Assembly: GCA_002345215.1 (NCBI GenBank)
Contig: DDVH01000045.1
Coordinates: 13,124-29,891, forward strand
Origin: Anaerolineales bacterium UBA2317
GTDB taxonomy: Bacteria; Chloroflexota; Anaerolineae; Anaerolineales; Villigracilaceae
Direction: 5' to 3'
DNA length: 16,768 nucleotides
The notes beneath the pieces were generated by a model. The model made no database searches, had not been told where the DNA came from, and saw only the letters and a list, made by a program, of their open reading frames with translations. Both the position numbers and the translations under genes were made by a program. Positions within the stretch are counted from its first letter, which is position 1. Each line of letters opens with the position of its first letter. This document shows, one piece after another, positions 13,399-16,768 of the stretch.

Positions 13399-14196
13399 AT
13401 GAAAAAAATAAATTCACTATTTAACAACAGATTACTTCGTCAGACATTCACCCTCATTGCAACGACATTATTAATATCATGTTCTTCGCTTGATAATTTA
13501 CTTATCACCTCCACACCTGTAATATTGACTGAAACCCCGCTTCCTACCGCGACGCGAATTTGGTTCCCTGCGTCAGCCACGCCTACACTTCAACCTTTTT
13601 CTGCTACTGAAAATGCAAAAGTTCCCACGCCTGAAATGCGCCCGGACATCGGCGACATCATTTTGGAAGATGATTTTTCAGACGAAACAGTATGGGATAT
13701 TGCCTCATCAAACCAAGCCAGTGCAAGTATCAATAATAATCGTTTGATTCTTTCAGCACAAAGCGAAGTATATATGCTGAGTCTGCGACATGATTTGATA
13801 TTGACAGATTTTTATGCTGAGTTAACCGCTCAACCAAGTTTATGCAAAGGCGAAGATAATTACGGCATGTTGATTCGTGCCAGTTCAGCGACATATTATC
13901 GTTACACCTTAGCATGTAATGGAACAGTCCGCGTGGAGAGATATAGTTCAGGCAATCGTTTGGTTTTAGAAGGACCAGACCCAAGTGGTGATGTTCCGCC
14001 CGGTGCGCCGGGTAACGTGCGCATGGGAGTTTGGGCAGTTGGCAAAGAAATTCGCTTCTTCCTAAACGGACGATTTCAATTCAGCATCATTGACCCAAGT
14101 TTCCCCAGCGGCACAATTGGAGTCTTTGCTCGTTCGGTTGGAAGTACGCCAGTCATTGTCACATTTTCGGATTTGGTGATTCGAGAGATTAAGTAA
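13399..14196 (+). CDS. Lipoprotein with LamG/concanavalin-A-like domain
   Basis: A 265-residue lipoprotein. The N-terminal basic and hydrophobic segment ends with the lipobox LLISC (Cys28), so it is predicted to be lipid-anchored at the outer face of the cytoplasmic membrane. A Thr/Pro-rich tether follows (about 37-75, TETPLPTATRIW, SATPTLQPF). Residues about 85-265 form a beta-rich domain: ILEDDFSDETVWDI, a segment DNYGMLIRASSATYYRYTLACNGTVRVERY seen in part as NYGMLIRASSATYYRYTL, and EIRFFLNGRFQFSII ... GTIGVFARS. This is the pattern of concanavalin-A-like/LamG or 3-keto-disaccharide hydrolase (DUF1080) domains. No catalytic residue is evident, so a carbohydrate-binding role is a guess. No Shine-Dalgarno sequence precedes ATG 13399. 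Confidence 0.82.
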   Translation: MKKINSLFNNRLLRQTFTLIATTLLISCSSLDNLLITSTPVILTETPLPTATRIWFPASATPTLQPFSATENAKVPTPEMRPDIGDIILEDDFSDETVWDIASSNQASASINNNRLILSAQSEVYMLSLRHDLILTDFYAELTAQPSLCKGEDNYGMLIRASSATYYRYTLACNGTVRVERYSSGNRLVLEGPDPSGDVPPGAPGNVRMGVWAVGKEIRFFLNGRFQFSIIDPSFPSGTIGVFARSVGSTPVIVTFSDLVIREIK

Positions 14197-14202
14197 CAAG
14201 TT

Positions 14203-14266
14203 ATAGATTTACGAAATACGAATTACGCATTACGATTAATAAACTGATTACTGTTTACTGATAACT
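14203..14266. repeat. AT-rich permuted short-motif repeat tract
   Basis: The gap between the lipoprotein and the next gene is built of shuffled short words: TTACGAAATACGAATTACGC, then ATTACGATTAAT, then CTGATTACTGTTTACTGATA. The repeated words are TTACG/TACGA and ACTGATTACTG. Similar low-complexity tracts, here with related words at 11935-11947 (GTAATTGGTAATTG) and 12320-12343 (TTTCAACTTTCCACTC and CACCACTTTC), occur between genes. No start signal for the downstream gene is visible within it. Confidence 0.5.
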
Positions 14267-15229
14267 ATGCTCTCAACAAACAATCTTCTCCACCTGCCTT
14301 TTACGCCCGACCTCACTGAAGGTGGAATTGAATACGCATTGCGTTCGTTATCCTATATTTATGAAAAAGCAGGTGGGAATTTATATAGCAGGTTAAGAAG
14401 AACTGTTGCGAACGTGTCGGTTGAACTTGCTTTTCGGCGTTATTTGGCTACAAAAAACATTGAATTTGAAGTGAAAGCCTCACGCCCATTTACTGACTCA
14501 GAACGATATGATGTCTTTTTAGATAAATACAGATGTCAGGTGAAATCTTTTTTTATTTCAAATCGAAATCAAATTTCAGAGATAAAACATAATCCATCTG
14601 TTTTATTAAATGCACCTGCACTCGTTCCATCTGATCATCACGCCAGTGACGGACATTCATACAATGATTTATACATCTTCGCCTTTGCTACTGGATTAAT
14701 CGCCGCCTCACAAGCCGATTTGCAAAAAGCAATTTCCAAAAATCAAAAACATTATCTGGTACACATCATGCCCGAAGCGTGGCGCAAACCCGCCAATTGG
14801 AATCCGCTGGGAACTTTAACACTCAAATCGGAGTCTGAAGAGGAGTTAATGGTCGAGGTCAATGGGCAGGATGAAAATCGAAGAATGAAGCGAAAAATGA
14901 TAAGTCTTGCACCGAAGATGAAAGTCACTTGTGATGAATCTTTTTATTCCATTTCATCTTTGCACATTCGCCGTGTGGCAGATGCACGACTTGGCATCAA
15001 ATGTGAAGCCATAAAAGAATCACATATCATCTCGCCCTTTGATTGGAGTAACATTTGGGTCTATGGCATGCAGATTTTTCTGTGTGGTTTTATAGCGTAT
15101 GAAGAATTTAGTCAAACAGCAAAAACTTTATTGCCCAATGCAAAAACATTTCAATATGAAACCACACGAGTTAAAAATTTATTTGTACCTGTTTCAAATT
15201 TGAAACCAATAGAAAAATTGTTTTCTTAG
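14267..15229 (+). CDS. Uncharacterised protein with possible PD-(D/E)XK nuclease-like core
   Basis: A 320-residue, apparently soluble protein that I do not recognise as a whole. Residues 36-100 read as a restriction-endonuclease-like core: a helix with Glu53 (NVSVELAFRRYLATKNIEF), a strand with Asp82 (RYDVFLDK), and Q91-V-K93 (CQVKSFFISN), i.e. the E ... D-x8-QxK pattern of Mrr/DUF4365/intron-associated PD-(D/E)XK families. A DLYIFAFATG strand follows at about 150, where many such nucleases have their third strand. The C-terminal half (about 185-320) has no identified domain. There is no signal peptide, methylase, helicase or restriction partner next to it. ATG 14267 lacks a Shine-Dalgarno sequence. 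The family assignment is inference from motif spacing. Confidence 0.7.
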   Translation: MLSTNNLLHLPFTPDLTEGGIEYALRSLSYIYEKAGGNLYSRLRRTVANVSVELAFRRYLATKNIEFEVKASRPFTDSERYDVFLDKYRCQVKSFFISNRNQISEIKHNPSVLLNAPALVPSDHHASDGHSYNDLYIFAFATGLIAASQADLQKAISKNQKHYLVHIMPEAWRKPANWNPLGTLTLKSESEEELMVEVNGQDENRRMKRKMISLAPKMKVTCDESFYSISSLHIRRVADARLGIKCEAIKESHIISPFDWSNIWVYGMQIFLCGFIAYEEFSQTAKTLLPNAKTFQYETTRVKNLFVPVSNLKPIEKLFS

Positions 15230-15247
15230 AACATAATATAGTAATAT
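15218..15247 (+). promoter_or_regulatory. Promoter of a leaderless transcript
   Basis: TTGTTT (15218-15223), an 18-base spacer and TAATAT (15242-15247) are followed by six bases and ATG 15254. The -35 box lies across the end of the preceding gene. No Shine-Dalgarno sequence is present, and the geometry is identical to that at 10299-10337. Confidence 0.55.
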
Positions 15248-15253
15248 ATAAAA

Positions 15254-16027
15254 ATGGAAACACACGAAAAAAGAACCCGCAAACCTCGTAATAGCAACAA
15301 TATTTTCATATACACGGTTGGCATTGCAATTTTAGTTGCGACTTTATTTACAGCATGGACGCCGAATAGTTTATTCAACAGCAACTTAGAAGAACAATTA
15401 CGCACATTGCTCACGCCTCAAACTGGATTTGAAACTGGTCTTACACTTCAACCGCAACTTCGCATCGGCATTGTGGCTGGACACATGGGCAATGACTCCG
15501 GCGCAGTCTGTACTGATGAAAATGGTGCTGTAGATTTAACCGAAGCAGAAGTTAATTTTGAAATTGCATCACGTGTGCGTGATAGTTTGGTAGCCAAAGG
15601 CTATCAAGTTGATTTGTTAAATGAATTTGATACACGCCTAAATGGTTATCGTGCTGTGGCATTGGTTTCGATTCATAATGATTCATGTGAATACATCAAC
15701 GAAGCGGCAACAGGATTCAAAGTGGCGGCTTCATTAGAAACACGCGACATTAATCGCGCCCAACGTTTGACGGCTTGTTTGACCAATCGTTATCAAAGCC
15801 TAACGGGTTTGTTTTTTCATGCCAATAGTATTACGCCTGATATGACGGAGTATCACGCCTTTTCTGAAATTGACCCAAATACCATTACCGCCATCATCGA
15901 AACAGGATTTTTGAATTTAGATAGAGAAATATTAACTGAACAGACCGATTTGGTCGCCGAAGGTGTGACTCAAGGTATTTTGTGTTTTATCAATAATGAA
16001 AGTGTCTTGCCACCCAGTGTGCCGTAA
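15254..16027 (+). CDS. Membrane-anchored N-acetylmuramoyl-L-alanine amidase (Amidase_3 family)
   Basis: A 257-residue peptidoglycan hydrolase that cleaves the bond between N-acetylmuramic acid and L-alanine. A basic cytoplasmic N-terminus (THEKRTRKPR) precedes one membrane segment (17-36), then a linker, then the Amidase_3 catalytic domain from about 69. Zinc ligands and the catalytic Glu are visible: H77 in IVAGHMGNDSGAV, a Glu at 97-99 in TEAEVNFEIA, H141 in SIHND, and E216 in IIETGFLN. The order and spacing are complete, so it is probably active. It has a predicted leaderless transcript and lies 39 bases ahead of an L,D-transpeptidase gene, forming a cell-wall pair on the same strand. Confidence 0.93.
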   Translation: METHEKRTRKPRNSNNIFIYTVGIAILVATLFTAWTPNSLFNSNLEEQLRTLLTPQTGFETGLTLQPQLRIGIVAGHMGNDSGAVCTDENGAVDLTEAEVNFEIASRVRDSLVAKGYQVDLLNEFDTRLNGYRAVALVSIHNDSCEYINEAATGFKVAASLETRDINRAQRLTACLTNRYQSLTGLFFHANSITPDMTEYHAFSEIDPNTITAIIETGFLNLDREILTEQTDLVAEGVTQGILCFINNESVLPPSVP

Positions 16028-16033
16028 GTTCAT

Positions 16034-16057
16034 GTCATTGCAAAGGCAAGCAATGAC
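16034..16057 (+). promoter_or_regulatory. Hairpin abutting the ribosome-binding site of the L,D-transpeptidase gene
   Basis: A perfect 8-bp stem GTCATTGC (16034-16041) with GCAATGAC (16050-16057), loop AAAGGCAA, is directly followed by GGAG (16058-16061), the Shine-Dalgarno sequence of ATG 16067. It lacks a U-tract, so it is not a classical terminator. GTCATTGC...GCAATGAC is also, from memory, the end sequence of common dispersed repeats in bacteria. It may be a remnant of such a repeat or a translation/mRNA-stability element. Confidence 0.5.
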
Positions 16058-16066
16058 GGAGTAAAA

Positions 16067-16750
16067 ATGTTTTGTAAAAAAATTTTTCTTAAACTCTTAT
16101 TGATTTCATTGGCAATATCTGCGTGTGCAAATATTCCAAGTTTGCCTGTCAATCAAATTGTCACCCCAACAGAATCCATTTCATTTGCCATTGCCGAAAT
16201 TTCCAAACCCACCTACACGCCGTTACCTACAATCACATCCACGCCCACTCAAATCCCCACAAACACGCCCGAACCAATTGCACAAGCCGAAATTATCCTA
16301 GATACACCCACAAATGAATATGTTCCACCCGTTGAGCAAGCCTATGAAGCAGAAGCACCTGTCGTTTACACTGGCGGAAAATATATTTTGGTAGATATCT
16401 CTGACCAACACATGTACGTTTATGAAGGTGATGTTTTAGTTTATAGCTTCGTTTCATCAACCGGTATGAATAATGCTACGCGCGTCGGCAATTTCAGCGT
16501 GCTAAACAAAATCCCCAACGCTTACGGCGCTACATGGAATATTTGGATGCCCAATTGGCTCGGCATTTATTGGGCTGGCAGTTTGCAAAACGGAATCCAT
16601 GCTTTGCCTATTTTGCCAAGCGGCGCACAATTATGGTCAGGTTATTTGGGCGTTCCCATTTCTTATGGATGTGTTGTATTGGGCGCATACGAAGCACAAG
16701 TATTATATGATTGGGCAGATGTCGGCACACCGGTTGAAATTCAGTGGTAA
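16067..16750 (+). CDS. L,D-transpeptidase (YkuD) lipoprotein
   Basis: A 227-residue lipoprotein with the lipobox ISAC (Cys20) and a Thr/Pro-rich tether (about 47-72, TYTPLPTITSTPTQIPTNTP). The YkuD/L,D-transpeptidase domain runs from about 105 (YILVDISDQHMYVYEGD) to the end. The catalytic His is H178 (NGIHALP) and the catalytic Cys is C202 in ISYGCVVLG. Compared with the common S-H-G-C-V-R, this protein has Tyr and Val in place of His and Arg; Cys and Gly are kept. Such enzymes make 3-3 crosslinks in peptidoglycan or attach proteins to it. ATG 16067 with GGAG at 16058-16061. It probably forms an operon with the amidase. Confidence 0.93.
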   Translation: MFCKKIFLKLLLISLAISACANIPSLPVNQIVTPTESISFAIAEISKPTYTPLPTITSTPTQIPTNTPEPIAQAEIILDTPTNEYVPPVEQAYEAEAPVVYTGGKYILVDISDQHMYVYEGDVLVYSFVSSTGMNNATRVGNFSVLNKIPNAYGATWNIWMPNWLGIYWAGSLQNGIHALPILPSGAQLWSGYLGVPISYGCVVLGAYEAQVLYDWADVGTPVEIQW

Positions 16751-16768
16751 AAACGAATCTTTGTGTTT

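Noticed and set aside
14197..14266. The AT-rich gap as a small RNA gene or riboswitch
   Set aside because: The sequence consists of shuffled short words without a stable GC-containing stem, so no RNA structure can be supported.
1..16768. tRNA, rRNA, insertion sequence or prophage genes
   Set aside because: Read on both strands; no tRNA-like cloverleaf ends, no transposase or integrase motifs and no terminal inverted repeats around a gene were found.

Overview
The window looks like ordinary chromosome from an Anaerolineae-type Chloroflexota bacterium with moderate-to-low GC. This rests on protein style, not on a marker search. It carries a secreted 'four-tryptophan' (NBR1-type) Ig-like protein of the kind common in Anaerolineae. 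It also has lipoproteins and envelope enzymes with Thr/Pro-rich tethers of the TPTxTP kind, a compact 644-residue GyrB, and a perfect palindromic interspersed repeat of the GTAGGGGCG type. I see no rRNA, tRNA, CRISPR array, transposase or phage gene. All gaps between genes are shorter than 300 bases.

Left part (1-5520): small accessory or stress-type genes. A truncated DUF2975 membrane protein is followed by its usual partner, a YozG-like XRE regulator. On the minus strand lie a DinB-fold protein and two RibD-C/dihydrofolate-reductase-like proteins; one of these has a near-consensus sigma-70 promoter (1751-1779) and probably drives the DinB gene too. Next comes a short-chain dehydrogenase, then a divergent, cytoplasmic type-I phosphodiesterase/alkaline-phosphatase-superfamily protein, which converges on a two-lobed GNAT acetyltransferase.

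Middle (5521-9302): a secreted FW/Ig-like protein whose ribosome-binding site can be closed by a hairpin, a divergent second DinB-fold protein, then gyrB. Between the DinB gene and gyrB stand a 32-bp perfect palindromic bidirectional terminator and a 28-bp perfect palindrome (7241-7268). A CACAGAG-type imperfect inverted repeat sits upstream of gyrB.

Right part (9303-16768): two divergent polytopic membrane proteins of unknown function share a 42-bp intergenic region in which the promoters overlap and the mRNAs look nearly or fully leaderless. They are followed by a PlsY-type acyltransferase with an altered signature loop, a small membrane protein, an SDR-type L-threonine-3-dehydrogenase-like enzyme and a LamG-like lipoprotein. 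The end of the window holds a possible PD-(D/E)XK nuclease-like protein of unknown family and an envelope pair: a membrane-anchored N-acetylmuramoyl-L-alanine amidase followed by an L,D-transpeptidase lipoprotein.

I did not find a clear new multi-gene system. The most interesting items are the orphan nuclease-like protein at 14267-15229, the repeated -10/N6/ATG leaderless geometry (6639, 10323, 15242), the two palindromic repeat elements around gyrB, and two hairpins placed against Shine-Dalgarno sequences (6560-6604 and 16034-16057).
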